A DNA stretch of 64,000 nucleotides, taken from positions 881,501 through 945,500 of the forward strand of contig CANKZQ010000001.1 of NCBI GenBank assembly GCA_947488345.1, given 5' to 3'. Below, one piece after another: positions 19,094 to 27,762 of this stretch. The notes beneath the pieces were generated by a model that saw only the letters and a list, made by a program, of their open reading frames with translations, did not search any database and was not told the origin of the DNA. The stretch is from an uncultured Flavobacteriaceae bacterium. Lineage in GTDB: Bacteria; Bacteroidota; Bacteroidia; Flavobacteriales; Flavobacteriaceae. A program made the translations under genes and the position numbers. Position 1 is the first letter of the stretch. Every line of letters begins with the position of its first letter.

Positions 19094-19483
19094 TTATTTG
19101 GGTTCAATTAAATCCCATAGATTCCCATATAAATCTTTAAAAACACACACAATTCCATAAGGTTCTTCTTTCGGTTCTCTCACGATTCGAATTTTTTGAT
19201 CCAACAAATTTTGATAGTCTCGATCGAAATTCTCTGTATTCAAAAATAAAAATACGCGTCCTCCTGTTTGATTTCCTATATGACTTGCTTGTACTTCTCC
19301 ATCCGCTTTAGCGAGCAATAGCGAAAAAGCACTATCTGTCGACGGAGCTATCAATACCCACCGCTTTTTTTCATTTATAATGGTATCTTCTATTACTTTA
19401 AAATGTAGCTTATGTACATAAAAATCTATAGCTTCATCGTAATCCTTTACTACCAAAGCGATATGTGCTATTTTCCGATTCAT
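19094..19483 (-). CDS. VOC-family (glyoxalase/bleomycin-resistance fold) protein
   Basis: A 129-residue single VOC unit: KIAHIALVVKDYDEAIDFY at residues 4-22 opens the first beta-alpha-beta-beta module, and GIVCVFKDLYGNLWDLIE ends the second. His7 and Glu127 occupy the usual metal-ligand positions. The family includes lyases, dioxygenases and binding proteins, so the reaction is not defined. It lies 7 nt after the DUF885 stop and 7 nt before dadA. Confidence 0.88.
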   Translation of the reverse strand: MNRKIAHIALVVKDYDEAIDFYVHKLHFKVIEDTIINEKKRWVLIAPSTDSAFSLLLAKADGEVQASHIGNQTGGRVFLFLNTENFDRDYQNLLDQKIRIVREPKEEPYGIVCVFKDLYGNLWDLIEPK

Positions 19484-19490
19484 TTTATCC

Positions 19491-21230
19491 TTACTTGGTC
19501 CTTTTTATATATGCATTAACTCTATCTTCTAAAATAGCCAGTGTGACAGTACCTTGCTCTAAAATGACCTCATGAAAGGTTCTAATATCAAACTTCTCTA
19601 ACAGTTCGGCTTCTGCTCTTTTTCTTAGCTCTCTAATTTTTAACTCCCCTATTTTATAGGATAAGGCCTGCCCTGGCCATGAAATATAGCGATCGGTTTC
19701 GGTATTTATTTCATGTAAGGATAAAGCCGTATTTGCTGCCATGTATTCGACTACCTGATCTCGACTCCAGCCTTTGGCATGGATACCGGTATCAACCACT
19801 AACCGACACGCTCTCCACATTTCGTATGTCAGTTGCCCGAATTTTTCATAAGGTGTTGTATACATACCCATTTCATCGGCAAGATATTCGCTATATAGGC
19901 CCCATCCTTCTCCATAAGCAGAGAGGTACATATTCCTTCTAAATTTAGGGATACTATCGCCTAACTCATTATTCAAGCTACCCTGTAAGTGATGTCCAGG
20001 AACCGCCTCATGAACGGTCAAGGCAGGTAATGTATACAAGGTTCTACTATTCAGATTGTAGGTATTTACCCAATAATATCCTGGATCGGTGCTATTCTTA
20101 GAAGTACCTATATATCTACCCGTGGTGTATTTCGGAGCAATTGCATCGGGTACAGGTGCAACACCATATGGTTTTCGTGGCAAGGTTTTAAAAAAACGTG
20201 GAAGCTGTGCATCAACACGCTTTGCCATATCTCTAGCTATCATTAACAATTCGTCAGCTGTCTTTGCGTAAAACTGGCTATCTGATCGCAAGAATTGAAA
20301 AAAATCAGCAAAAGAACCTTTAAAATCTAAATCGTCAATAATACCTTCCATTTCTTGTTTGATACGAGCCACTTCTTTCAATCCGATTTCGTGAATATCA
20401 TCTGCTGAATACTGGGTACTAGTGGTGTAATAATTAATTCTATTCTGATAAAAGTCGCCTCCATTAGGCGTTTCAGAAACCCCTAATGTTGTTCTCGTTT
20501 TGGGTATATATTCAGTTTCAAAAAATGTCTTGATACGCTTAAATTGCGGAATCACATTCTCAGCAATCGTCTTTTTAGCCGCATCAATAACAGAGTCGCT
20601 TTGGTTTTCGGTGAGTACTCCAGGAACACCTTTAAATGGAGTATAGAAAAAACTATCTTCTATAACATCTACAATATGCGTGTTATACGTCGATTCGTAA
20701 CCTTTAAAAATAACTTTAGGTTGAGAAACTCCTTTCTCAAGACCTTCCTTTAACATTGCCAAATTTTGATCGACATAGAGCGGTAGAGCATTTAACTTTT
20801 TGAGATATTGCTTCGCTTGTTTATAATTGGTAATAGGACGTACCATATAAGGTAAACTCACATGAAAGCCCGAATCAGAAAGTAATGGGTTTAAATAGCG
20901 CTCATATTGATGATAATCTATGGTCTCTTGTAATTTAAATTTTAAGAGTTCTAATGAAATCATTTCGGTCTCTGAAAGGCCAGTAGCATCAAGTTTATCT
21001 AGCTTTGTTAATTGTTCCTTTGCAAAATCGGCTTCTTCCTGATAATGTGTTTTGGTAAATAAACCTAATGGGTAGACTTCTTTATCGTAGCCTTCATGAT
21101 CTTCAACAAGTTTTATGATAGAGGCTAATTCATTTGACACACTTCTTGTTTCTTGCTTACAACCCATAATAATGAGTAGGGTTAAGAGCACAATTGACTT
21201 AAAAATACGAGACATAGATTTGATTTTCAT
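19491..21230 (-). CDS. DUF885-family lipoprotein, putative metallopeptidase
   Basis: A 579-residue protein with a lipoprotein signal (hydrophobic stretch, then lipobox LIIMGC with Cys24), so it is probably anchored to the outer membrane and periplasmic. The DUF885 signature HEAVPGHH is at about residues 407-414, a zinc-binding HExxxxHH-like motif, with a downstream Glu in AYGEGWGLYSE. DUF885 proteins are regarded as M3-like or M32-like peptidases. Starts at 21230 and 21215 are both possible; 21290 would put a long polar leader ahead of the signal. First gene of the operon with VOC and dadA. Confidence 0.88.
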   Translation of the reverse strand: MKIKSMSRIFKSIVLLTLLIIMGCKQETRSVSNELASIIKLVEDHEGYDKEVYPLGLFTKTHYQEEADFAKEQLTKLDKLDATGLSETEMISLELLKFKLQETIDYHQYERYLNPLLSDSGFHVSLPYMVRPITNYKQAKQYLKKLNALPLYVDQNLAMLKEGLEKGVSQPKVIFKGYESTYNTHIVDVIEDSFFYTPFKGVPGVLTENQSDSVIDAAKKTIAENVIPQFKRIKTFFETEYIPKTRTTLGVSETPNGGDFYQNRINYYTTSTQYSADDIHEIGLKEVARIKQEMEGIIDDLDFKGSFADFFQFLRSDSQFYAKTADELLMIARDMAKRVDAQLPRFFKTLPRKPYGVAPVPDAIAPKYTTGRYIGTSKNSTDPGYYWVNTYNLNSRTLYTLPALTVHEAVPGHHLQGSLNNELGDSIPKFRRNMYLSAYGEGWGLYSEYLADEMGMYTTPYEKFGQLTYEMWRACRLVVDTGIHAKGWSRDQVVEYMAANTALSLHEINTETDRYISWPGQALSYKIGELKIRELRKRAEAELLEKFDIRTFHEVILEQGTVTLAILEDRVNAYIKRTK

Positions 21231-21306
21231 TTTGTTATAAAAATAGTAAAAAGAGTCATCTTTAGAGTTAAAAACTAGGTTTTCCATCATTTTCTAGTCA
21301 CAAAAT

Positions 21307-21336
21307 TTGGTAATTCAATTTTTTATTCTACATTTG
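21307..21336 (+). promoter_or_regulatory. Promoter of the first BlaI-M56 operon
   Basis: TTG at 21307-21309, 19 nt, then TACATTTG at 21329-21336: an exact match to the Bacteroidota -33/-7 consensus. The start codon is 27 nt further on. The -7 box lies inside a BlaI-like palindrome. Confidence 0.8.
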
Positions 21337-21339
21337 TAG
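21328..21339 (+). promoter_or_regulatory. BlaI-type operator 1 over the -7 element
   Basis: CTACA-TT-TGTAG is a perfect dyad and contains TACAnnTGTA, the core known for BlaI/MecI operators in Firmicutes. It covers the -7 element of the blaI-like gene, which predicts autorepression by steric block. Confidence 0.75.
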
Positions 21340-21347
21340 AGCTAATT

Positions 21348-21359
21348 CTAAATTTGTAG
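21348..21359 (+). promoter_or_regulatory. BlaI-type operator 2 (imperfect)
   Basis: CTAAA-TT-TGTAG repeats the first operator with one arm mismatch, exactly 20 bp downstream (two helical turns), ending 4 bases before the ATG. The wider direct repeat is TTCTAnATTTGTAGAGC. Confidence 0.65.
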
Positions 21360-21363
21360 AGCA

Positions 21364-21729
21364 ATGCAATTATCAAAAACCGAAGAACAATTGATGCAAC
21401 ATTTATGGAAGCTCGAAAAAGCTTTTATGAAAGATTTATTGAATGCATTTGAAGACCCAAAACCTGCTACGACAACGGTTGCTACCCTTTTAAAACGGAT
21501 GATTGACAAAGGTTTTGTTGCTTACAAACTGTATGGGAAATCGAGAGAATATTATCCGCTCGTTAAGAAAAAGGATTATTTCTCAAAACATGTGAACGGA
21601 CTTATTAAAAACTTCTTTAATGATAGTGCTTCACAATTTGCTTCTTTCTTTACACAAGAGACTGATTTGTCTAAAAACGAGTTGGAAGATTTAAGGAAAC
21701 TAATTGACAGTGAACTAAAAAAGAAATAA
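21364..21729 (+). CDS. BlaI/MecI/CopY-family transcriptional repressor (first copy)
   Basis: A 121-residue Penicillinase_R-type repressor. The winged-helix domain covers residues 1-75 (LSKTEEQLMQHLWKLEKAFM and TTTVATLLKRMIDKGFVAY); a C-terminal helical dimerisation part ends in EDLRKLIDSELKKK. In the classical system the partner M56 protease triggers its cleavage and frees the operator. The M56 gene starts 2 nt after its stop. Two operator-like dyads precede it. No beta-lactamase gene is adjacent, so the regulated target is something other than classical bla. Confidence 0.93.
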   Translation: MQLSKTEEQLMQHLWKLEKAFMKDLLNAFEDPKPATTTVATLLKRMIDKGFVAYKLYGKSREYYPLVKKKDYFSKHVNGLIKNFFNDSASQFASFFTQETDLSKNELEDLRKLIDSELKKK

Positions 21730-21731
21730 TT

Positions 21732-24137
21732 ATGCTCTTCTATATTTTAAAATCTAGTGCCTGCCTACTTATCCTCTTAGGATTCTATAAGCTCTTTTTA
21801 GAAAGAGAACATATGCATGGTTTTAAACGCTTCTACCTACTAGGTGCATTAGTGGTGTCTTTTTGTATTCCATTGATTACATTCACTAGTTATGTTTTTA
21901 TAGCTCCAATGGAAGAATTCGCCTTGTTGGATCAAAATTTAGCGATTCAAAACGTTGAAGAAGCCAGTCTACCAATAAACTACTTGCCCATTATTCTTTG
22001 GACTATCTATGGTTTTGGCGTGTTACTCTTTACACTTAAATTTATTTATAATCTATGGCGGATTGTGATTAAAATTAGAAGAAATCCGCGCTTAAAGACC
22101 AAGAATTTTATCAATGTGCTGTTGGAAGATTTAGCTATTCCTCACACTTTTTTCAATTTTATTTTCTTGGATAAATACAAATTCGAGGCTCAAAAAATAC
22201 CTAAAGAAGTATTAGTACATGAGCAAACACACGCTACCCAGAAGCATTCATTGGATATTTTATTCATTGAATTATTGCAAATCGTGTTTTGGTTTAATCC
22301 GTTAATTTATTTTGCAAAACATAGTATCAAATTAAACCATGAGTTTTTAGCCGATCAAGCTGTGCTAAATCAAGGTACCACGACATCTAATTATCAAAAT
22401 ATACTACTCAGTTTTTCTTCAACTAATTATCACCCGCAATTTACCAATGCTATTAATTATTCATTCATCAAAAAACGATTTACTATCATGAAAACACGCA
22501 CATCGAAACGAACAAGTTGGTTAAAGAGTTTGGTACTGCTACCGCTTTTAGCCGGATTGATTTATGGCTTTAGTGAGAAGGTCACCATTGAAAAATTGAC
22601 ACCACAAACTGAAGAATTGCAGATCAATAAAGCAAAACAAGATAATATCAATCGAGTAAAGGAATACATAGATAAAGAAAGAGCAATAGAGAAATCAAAT
22701 CAAGATACAGCAACATACGCAAGCATCAAAACAACCCTTGAGGATATTAATAAGTTAAAACTCAATTATACCACCCAAGGCACGCCCAATCAACTAGCAG
22801 AATACAATAGATTAGCTAAATATTACAAATCAATTCCAAAAGGAAAGTTGATGATTAAAGTAGTCGATATAGAACGCCTAAAATACCTGTATAACATAAT
22901 ATCTCCTGCTCAAAAACAACAGGCAGAGTCTTTTCCGAATTTTCCAATACTACTCGCACCTCCGCCTAAAATGGATACGATTTACACTTATAATCGAATG
23001 GCAAATCACGTTAAATATGTTGCAAAAAATAGAAAGGCAAACCTTATATATTTAACAAATATTTACCACGAGATGACTGCTGGGCAAAAACAACAAGTAA
23101 TTTCACCTTCTCAACTAACAAAAATATTTTATTTTCAAGATAAAGCAACCCCAGAGCAACTTGCCGAATATAATAGACTCGCAACATACTACAATGCCAT
23201 GTCTAAAGAGAATATGATTGTCAAACTGAAAGACGTGAAGCGACTTGAATATCTCTACAGCATCATGAGCACATCGCAAAAAAAGTCGGCACAAAAGTTT
23301 CCCAATTTCCCACCTCCTCCGCCGCCTCCACCAACAATGGACATAGGTAACATTAAGAAAGGCTCAAAAGAACTACAGGCAGCTTCGAAGCAATTTTCTG
23401 AAATTACAGAAAACTATGTAGATGCCATTCGAAAGTATTATAAAACAAAAACAAATTATAGTGATTTGAAACCTCTATATAAAAGGGTAATGGATGTACA
23501 TAAGGTATATGCTGCGTTGGCGAAAAAAGAGAATGTAGCGGTACCACCGCCACCACCACCGGTTCCAGAACCAAAGATTATAGAGGAGCAAGAGATCATT
23601 GAAGAGCGGGAAGTCGTTGAAGAGCGAGAAGTTATAGAGGAGCGAGAAATTGAAGAAGAACGAGAAATCATAGAAGTGGCTGAAGAGATTCCTCCCCCAC
23701 CGCCACCAATAAGCCCTTTAGACCATATTATTTCACTGGCAAAAAAAGGCGCAACCTTTTATTATGAGGGTCAAAAAGTATCATCCGATAAAGCGATTGC
23801 GTTGGTAAAAAACAAAACGAATATGCACATTCAAGTTAGAAAGCACGACTCAGATAATCCAATTGTTTATTTATCAAAGAAACCCATTCACGTCGAAACG
23901 AAAAAACAATCTTCGCAAAAAAAATCAGGAGCAGGGTATGCCAACTTTATGCACGAGATGAAGAATAAAGGAGGATTATTTTATTTTGAAGGTCAGAGAA
24001 TATCGTACAATCAGACCGTTGAGCTTAAAAAGAAATATGGAAAATTAAATATGCTTACCCAAAAGGGTAATTCTTATGAACCCTTGATATTTCTATCGCG
24101 AAAAGAGATCACCAAAAAAGATATTGATAAAATTTAA
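21732..24137 (+). CDS. M56-family (BlaR1-like) membrane metallopeptidase with long repeat-bearing C-terminus
   Basis: An 801-residue sensor protease. Membrane helices lie at about residues 2-19, 34-58 and 85-110. The cytosolic peptidase loop has HEQTH at 163-167 and HEFLAD (Glu204), and a fourth helix is at about 262-282. The periplasmic part is not a penicillin-binding domain. It carries two copies of a roughly 65-residue QLAEYNRLA...FPNF unit (about 350-415 and 475-535) ending in poly-Pro, a Glu-rich stretch of repeated (I/V)(I/V)EERE (about 615-650) between Pro runs, and two copies of a roughly 55-residue FYYEGQ/FYFEGQ unit at the end. It is co-transcribed with BlaI. The ligand is unknown; the Pro/Glu rod may span the periplasm as in TonB. 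Confidence 0.9.
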   Translation: MLFYILKSSACLLILLGFYKLFLEREHMHGFKRFYLLGALVVSFCIPLITFTSYVFIAPMEEFALLDQNLAIQNVEEASLPINYLPIILWTIYGFGVLLFTLKFIYNLWRIVIKIRRNPRLKTKNFINVLLEDLAIPHTFFNFIFLDKYKFEAQKIPKEVLVHEQTHATQKHSLDILFIELLQIVFWFNPLIYFAKHSIKLNHEFLADQAVLNQGTTTSNYQNILLSFSSTNYHPQFTNAINYSFIKKRFTIMKTRTSKRTSWLKSLVLLPLLAGLIYGFSEKVTIEKLTPQTEELQINKAKQDNINRVKEYIDKERAIEKSNQDTATYASIKTTLEDINKLKLNYTTQGTPNQLAEYNRLAKYYKSIPKGKLMIKVVDIERLKYLYNIISPAQKQQAESFPNFPILLAPPPKMDTIYTYNRMANHVKYVAKNRKANLIYLTNIYHEMTAGQKQQVISPSQLTKIFYFQDKATPEQLAEYNRLATYYNAMSKENMIVKLKDVKRLEYLYSIMSTSQKKSAQKFPNFPPPPPPPPTMDIGNIKKGSKELQAASKQFSEITENYVDAIRKYYKTKTNYSDLKPLYKRVMDVHKVYAALAKKENVAVPPPPPPVPEPKIIEEQEIIEEREVVEEREVIEEREIEEEREIIEVAEEIPPPPPPISPLDHIISLAKKGATFYYEGQKVSSDKAIALVKNKTNMHIQVRKHDSDNPIVYLSKKPIHVETKKQSSQKKSGAGYANFMHEMKNKGGLFYFEGQRISYNQTVELKKKYGKLNMLTQKGNSYEPLIFLSRKEITKKDIDKI

Positions 24138-24146
24138 AAATGGACA

Positions 24147-24178
24147 AAAGGTTTACCAAAGTGGTGAGCCTTTTTTTT
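24147..24178 (+). terminator. Terminator of the first BlaI-M56 operon
   Basis: Stem AAAGGTTTACCA / TGGTGAGCCTTT with two G-T pairs, a three-base loop and an eight-T run, starting 10 bases after the M56 stop. Confidence 0.9.
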
Positions 24179-24189
24179 GCTTTCAGTCC

Positions 24190-24771
24190 CTATGATATTT
24201 TCTTAACGTACTGCGTAATAATAACGATCTGTTGCCCATCAACTTTTCCTTCAATATACTCGGCATTCTCATGGTCTAAAGAAATTCTTCGAACCGCAGT
24301 ACCTTGTTTGGCAACCATACTGGAGCCCTTTACCTTTAAATCTTTAATCAGCACCACCGAATCTCCAGCCTCTAAAATTACTCCATTCACATCTCTATGA
24401 ATTATTTTTTCGCTTTCTTCCTCACCTTCTCCTGTAGCTTTGGCCCAAACCAAGGTTTCTTCATCTAAATAGAGCATCTCTAATAAATCTTGAGGCCAAC
24501 CTTCCGCTTTTAAGCGAGACAACATACGCCAAGCTATTACTTGAATCGAAGCATACTCACTCCACATACTGTCATTCAAACAGCGCCAATGGTTGACATC
24601 CATTTTCTCGGGATCTTCAATTTGTTCTATGCAATTCTCACAGGCTAATAAGCTTCCATCTATTCCTCCTATAGAAACAGGAGGCACTTCAAAAACCTTT
24701 AGGCTTTCGGTTACACTACAGAGCTCACATTTTGAGCCACTTCTTTCTTCTAATTCTTTTAAAACACTCAT
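24190..24771 (-). CDS. PhnA/YjdM-family zinc-ribbon protein
   Basis: A 193-residue protein with an N-terminal zinc ribbon (Cys15, Cys18, Cys44, Cys47 in KCELC and ACENC), a helical middle, and the C-terminal PhnA domain (GDSVVLIKDLKVKGSSMVAK and GTAVRRISL). Despite the old name, PhnA/YjdM is not established in phosphonate use. The longer two-domain form is common in Bacteroidota. It is convergent with the M56 gene and monocistronic. Confidence 0.9.
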   Translation of the reverse strand: MSVLKELEERSGSKCELCSVTESLKVFEVPPVSIGGIDGSLLACENCIEQIEDPEKMDVNHWRCLNDSMWSEYASIQVIAWRMLSRLKAEGWPQDLLEMLYLDEETLVWAKATGEGEEESEKIIHRDVNGVILEAGDSVVLIKDLKVKGSSMVAKQGTAVRRISLDHENAEYIEGKVDGQQIVIITQYVKKIS

Positions 24772-25106
24772 GGTAGGATGCTAATTTTTGCCCTGCAATA
24801 TTACAATAATTATGGTCGATTACAATTTCCATTTAACGAAACTGTACAAATGAAAAAAAGCTCCGATCAAATGACCAAAGCTTATTTCTTAACTAACTCA
24901 ACTACATGAAAACTTATCCCTGAGAATGTAGTCAAAAGAAGCGAATATGATATTCTAAGCACCCCTACTTAAACCTCTTTTGTCTCTCAGCAACAGTTCA
25001 AATATAGGGTGCTTTTCAGGTCTATGAGACTCTTATTCGTTCACTTGATGGGAAAGTATCGATGAAAGGACTTTATCTTTCGATGATTGGTTTTAAATAC
25101 TACTGT
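24772..25106. other. 335-bp intergenic region with a possible structured element
   Basis: No gene is visible here. One feature stands out: AGCACCCCTA (24958-24967) can pair with TAGGGTGCT (25005-25013) with a single bulge, and TTTT follows, as in a plus-strand terminator or small-RNA 3' end. CTGAGA near 24920 could compete for TCTCAG in the loop. I do not recognise a known RNA family. Confidence 0.3.
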
Positions 25107-25466
25107 TCAATCTAGAGATTCAAGTTGAGCTCTTAGTTTTTTGGACATTTTAGCCACCACTAAATTATATGAATGGTCAATTAATTCAAAAATCAAAGTA
25201 TGGGGCAAATTTGTAATTTCTAAAGTATTCCACAGTTTTTTATTCATATGATATCCTCCATAAATGAGGCCATCATATTCATCTCTCAGGGCTACTGAAC
25301 GTTCTGGATCACATTTCAAATTAATTTGAGGTGGTAAACGTTCTAACCCAGACAATACAAACATTTTACCCAGTACCTTAAAAACCAATGTCTGCTCATC
25401 AAAAGGAAATTCTTCAGTCACTCCTTTTTTATGTAAACAATAATCTCTTACCTCTTCTATATTCAT
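25107..25466 (-). CDS. MmcQ/YjbR-family DNA-binding-fold protein
   Basis: A 119-residue protein of the MmcQ/YjbR family (CyaY-like fold). It opens with the typical VRDYCLHKKGVTEEFPFDEQT segment, then KVLGKMFVL and LKCDPERSVALRDEYDGLI, and ends with a helix carrying MSKKLRAQLE. Family members are described as DNA-binding, but function in the cell is unclear. Its start overlaps the upstream GNAT stop by 4 bases (ATGA), so it is translationally coupled at the end of a six-gene operon. Confidence 0.9.
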   Translation of the reverse strand: MNIEEVRDYCLHKKGVTEEFPFDEQTLVFKVLGKMFVLSGLERLPPQINLKCDPERSVALRDEYDGLIYGGYHMNKKLWNTLEITNLPHTLIFELIDHSYNLVVAKMSKKLRAQLESLD

Positions 25467-25864
25467 TTTATGATTCTTTCCATTACTTTTCGGGGGTCTG
25501 ACAACTCAGTAAAGTCGAATTGCTCATATAAACTATGTGCGTCGTTTGTTTTTAGCATCCAGGTATGACATTTTTGTAATTGAGGTTCGTCTATTATTAC
25601 CTTCATGAGCATTTTAGCATACCCTAAACCACGAAATTTAGGCAATATGAAAACATCCATGAGATATGCCAAAATCGTATAATCCGTGCACACACGTGCA
25701 AAGCCAATTTGTTCATCATCAACATATACGCCGAAACATAATGAATGATCAATTGATTTTTTAACCTCTTCAATGGTTCTCCCCTTAGCCCAATAACTAC
25801 CGGTTAAAAAGGCATGTATTGTTGATATCTGTAAGCGGTTTTTATCGGTAGAAATCTCAACCAT
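25463..25864 (-). CDS. GNAT-family N-acetyltransferase
   Basis: A 133-residue acetyltransferase. The acetyl-CoA loop is visible as the RGLGYAKML segment (Q/RxxGxA type), preceded by the beta-4 strand LMDVFILPKF, with the C-terminal LYEQFDFTEL segment usual in the group. The acceptor is not predictable. ATG at 25864 is chosen because homology begins there; it overlaps the stop of the cyclase gene by 8 bases. Part of the six-gene operon 28769 to 25107. Confidence 0.88.
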   Translation of the reverse strand: MVEISTDKNRLQISTIHAFLTGSYWAKGRTIEEVKKSIDHSLCFGVYVDDEQIGFARVCTDYTILAYLMDVFILPKFRGLGYAKMLMKVIIDEPQLQKCHTWMLKTNDAHSLYEQFDFTELSDPRKVMERIIK

Positions 25865-26609
25865 TTTCAATCTTATATAAAACGGGACGACTCGGCGATG
25901 CATCATTCTCGAATGGCGCCACTTGAATATTTAAAAAATAAGTGCCGTCTTCAATATCATTGCGCACAAAAATAAACTCGGTAATTGTAGCATCTAATCT
26001 GAGTTTTCCTGCTGTATTCCAAAAAGCATTGTGCGACAACAACTCTCCATCATCCTTTTCTTTATCAACACTCGGTAAATCAATGAGCAAATGTTTCACT
26101 CCTTTTTCCTTCAATAAAATGGCCGCATCCTCTAATAAATAGGGCGGGTTCGTATGCGAATATTGCATACTTATCTTTTCATTTGTGTTTGGAATGGTAC
26201 GTAATATAACAGCCTCTCTTTTCTTGTTACCAATAGCAAATTGCAATTGTTTCTTCGAAATGACGAAATCATCTCCTTTTTTTTCTGGTGCCACGGTAAT
26301 GAGTTCAGCAAAAAAGAAGAATTTTTTTAGGTGTTGATTTATCGAATGGTTCTCTTTAGTGATATGACCAACACATTCAGTATGTGTGCCATGGGCATGT
26401 GGATTGAATTTTATATTATTAAAATTAACCACGGCACCTTTTTCAACACTAATAATGTCTCCATCAATTTTTGCAGGCTTTATTTTTGGTTTCCCAATAT
26501 ACCAAGCATTCACATTGTCTTTAGCGTCTTTCAAGGGCATCGAAATATCCAACGGTTTCGATAAATCAATTTGATGTTTTCGAGAATTGTAAGTTACAGT
26601 AGCAATCAT
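25857..26609 (-). CDS. Cyclase / kynurenine-formamidase-like metal-dependent hydrolase
   Basis: A 250-residue protein of the PF04199 cyclase family. The metal motif HAHGTHTE is at residues 71-78, matching HxGTHxD/E. The N-terminal DLSKPLDISMPL and C-terminal strands fit the family's swivelling beta/alpha domain. Members include kynurenine formamidase (KynB), isatin hydrolase and polyketide cyclases. No other tryptophan catabolism genes are nearby, so a KynB name is not justified. It follows hemW after 12 nt. Confidence 0.88.
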   Translation of the reverse strand: MIATVTYNSRKHQIDLSKPLDISMPLKDAKDNVNAWYIGKPKIKPAKIDGDIISVEKGAVVNFNNIKFNPHAHGTHTECVGHITKENHSINQHLKKFFFFAELITVAPEKKGDDFVISKKQLQFAIGNKKREAVILRTIPNTNEKISMQYSHTNPPYLLEDAAILLKEKGVKHLLIDLPSVDKEKDDGELLSHNAFWNTAGKLRLDATITEFIFVRNDIEDGTYFLNIQVAPFENDASPSRPVLYKIENG

Positions 26610-26621
26610 GTATCAAATATA

Positions 26622-27761
26622 CTAAATCATGAACAAGTCAGCAGCAATTCCATCAATCAAAAATTTACCTTTCTCTGTAGCTTTTAGGAATTGAGATTTA
26701 TCACCTTCATTCAGAATAACTAAGGTCTTTTGATCAATAAAATGTTGCGCATTTATAAGCAATTGATCTTTAAATGATTTCCCAAAATGCTGTTCAACCT
26801 CTTCGAATGAAACTCCCCAAATCGTTCTAAGACCTGTCATTACATATTCGTTAAACCTATCTTTATCAGAAAGAGTCTCACTTTCTTTTGGCAATTCGCC
26901 TCGCTGAATCGTCTTTATATATAGGGGGTTGTTAGATATATTCCAACTACGTATATGATTATTATAAGAATGTGCTGAAGGGCCTATCCCTAGATATGCT
27001 TTTCCTTGCCAATAAGAAGTGTTGTGTTTTGAAAAGAAGTTGGGTTTTCCGAAATTTGAAATTTCATAGTGCACAAAACCTCGTTTTTCGGTCTCGCTCA
27101 TTAAAATATTAAAGTGGGCTAACGCAGTCTCTTCAGATACATTTGGATATTTTCCTTGACGGATAAAAGTATCTAATACCGTTTTAGGCTCTACTGTAAG
27201 GGCATAACTCGAAATATGATTCACACCAAGGGCGAATGTTTTTAGTAAATTTTCTCTCCATCTTTCATCTGTCATATTCGGAATGCCATAAATCAAGTCA
27301 ATCGTAATATTCTCAAAGTGGCGCTTCGCGATTGACAAAGAATTTACTGCCTCTTCTGCATTATGTGCACGATTCATTAATAACAAATCTTCATCAAAAA
27401 AAGATTGAATTCCTATACTCAACCTATTTATGGGGCCATCAGCTAATTCGAGAATTTTAGCTTCGGTTAAATCATCAGGATTTGCTTCCAATGTAATTTC
27501 TGGTTTCTCAACAACTCTAAAATTATGATAAACGGTGTCAATTAACACTTCTAATTCATCATTGGTTAACAAAGACGGTGTACCTCCTCCAAAATAAATA
27601 GTTTCGATTGTTTCGTCTTTCAGCTCGGCTTTTCTGAGTATCATTTCGCTGATCAATGCCTCAATCATGTCGCGTTTCCGATTTAGCGAAGTTGAAAAAT
27701 GAAAATCACAATAATGACACGCTTGCTTACAAAAAGGAATATGGATATAGATACCAGCCAA
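26622..27761 (-). CDS. hemW: Radical SAM heme chaperone HemW
   Basis: A 379-residue radical SAM protein. The 4Fe-4S motif is at Cys11, Cys15 and Cys18 (FCKQACHYCDF), the GGGTPS SAM loop near residue 59, and a C-terminal HemN_C domain (FNEYVMTGLRTIWGVSFEEV). Size and the CxxxCxxC spacing at the very N-terminus point to HemW, a heme-transfer chaperone, rather than the longer coproporphyrinogen dehydrogenase HemN. It starts 1 nt after ruvC. Confidence 0.93.
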   Translation of the reverse strand: MAGIYIHIPFCKQACHYCDFHFSTSLNRKRDMIEALISEMILRKAELKDETIETIYFGGGTPSLLTNDELEVLIDTVYHNFRVVEKPEITLEANPDDLTEAKILELADGPINRLSIGIQSFFDEDLLLMNRAHNAEEAVNSLSIAKRHFENITIDLIYGIPNMTDERWRENLLKTFALGVNHISSYALTVEPKTVLDTFIRQGKYPNVSEETALAHFNILMSETEKRGFVHYEISNFGKPNFFSKHNTSYWQGKAYLGIGPSAHSYNNHIRSWNISNNPLYIKTIQRGELPKESETLSDKDRFNEYVMTGLRTIWGVSFEEVEQHFGKSFKDQLLINAQHFIDQKTLVILNEGDKSQFLKATEKGKFLIDGIAADLFMI

Positions 27762-27762
27762 C

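Noticed and set aside
23456-23671. Minus-strand Ser/Arg-rich frame
   Set aside because: It is the antisense of the Glu-rich and poly-Pro repeats of the M56 protein, so the composition is an artefact.
21364-24137. Beta-lactam resistance system
   Set aside because: BlaI and M56 are present but there is no penicillin-binding sensor domain and no beta-lactamase nearby.
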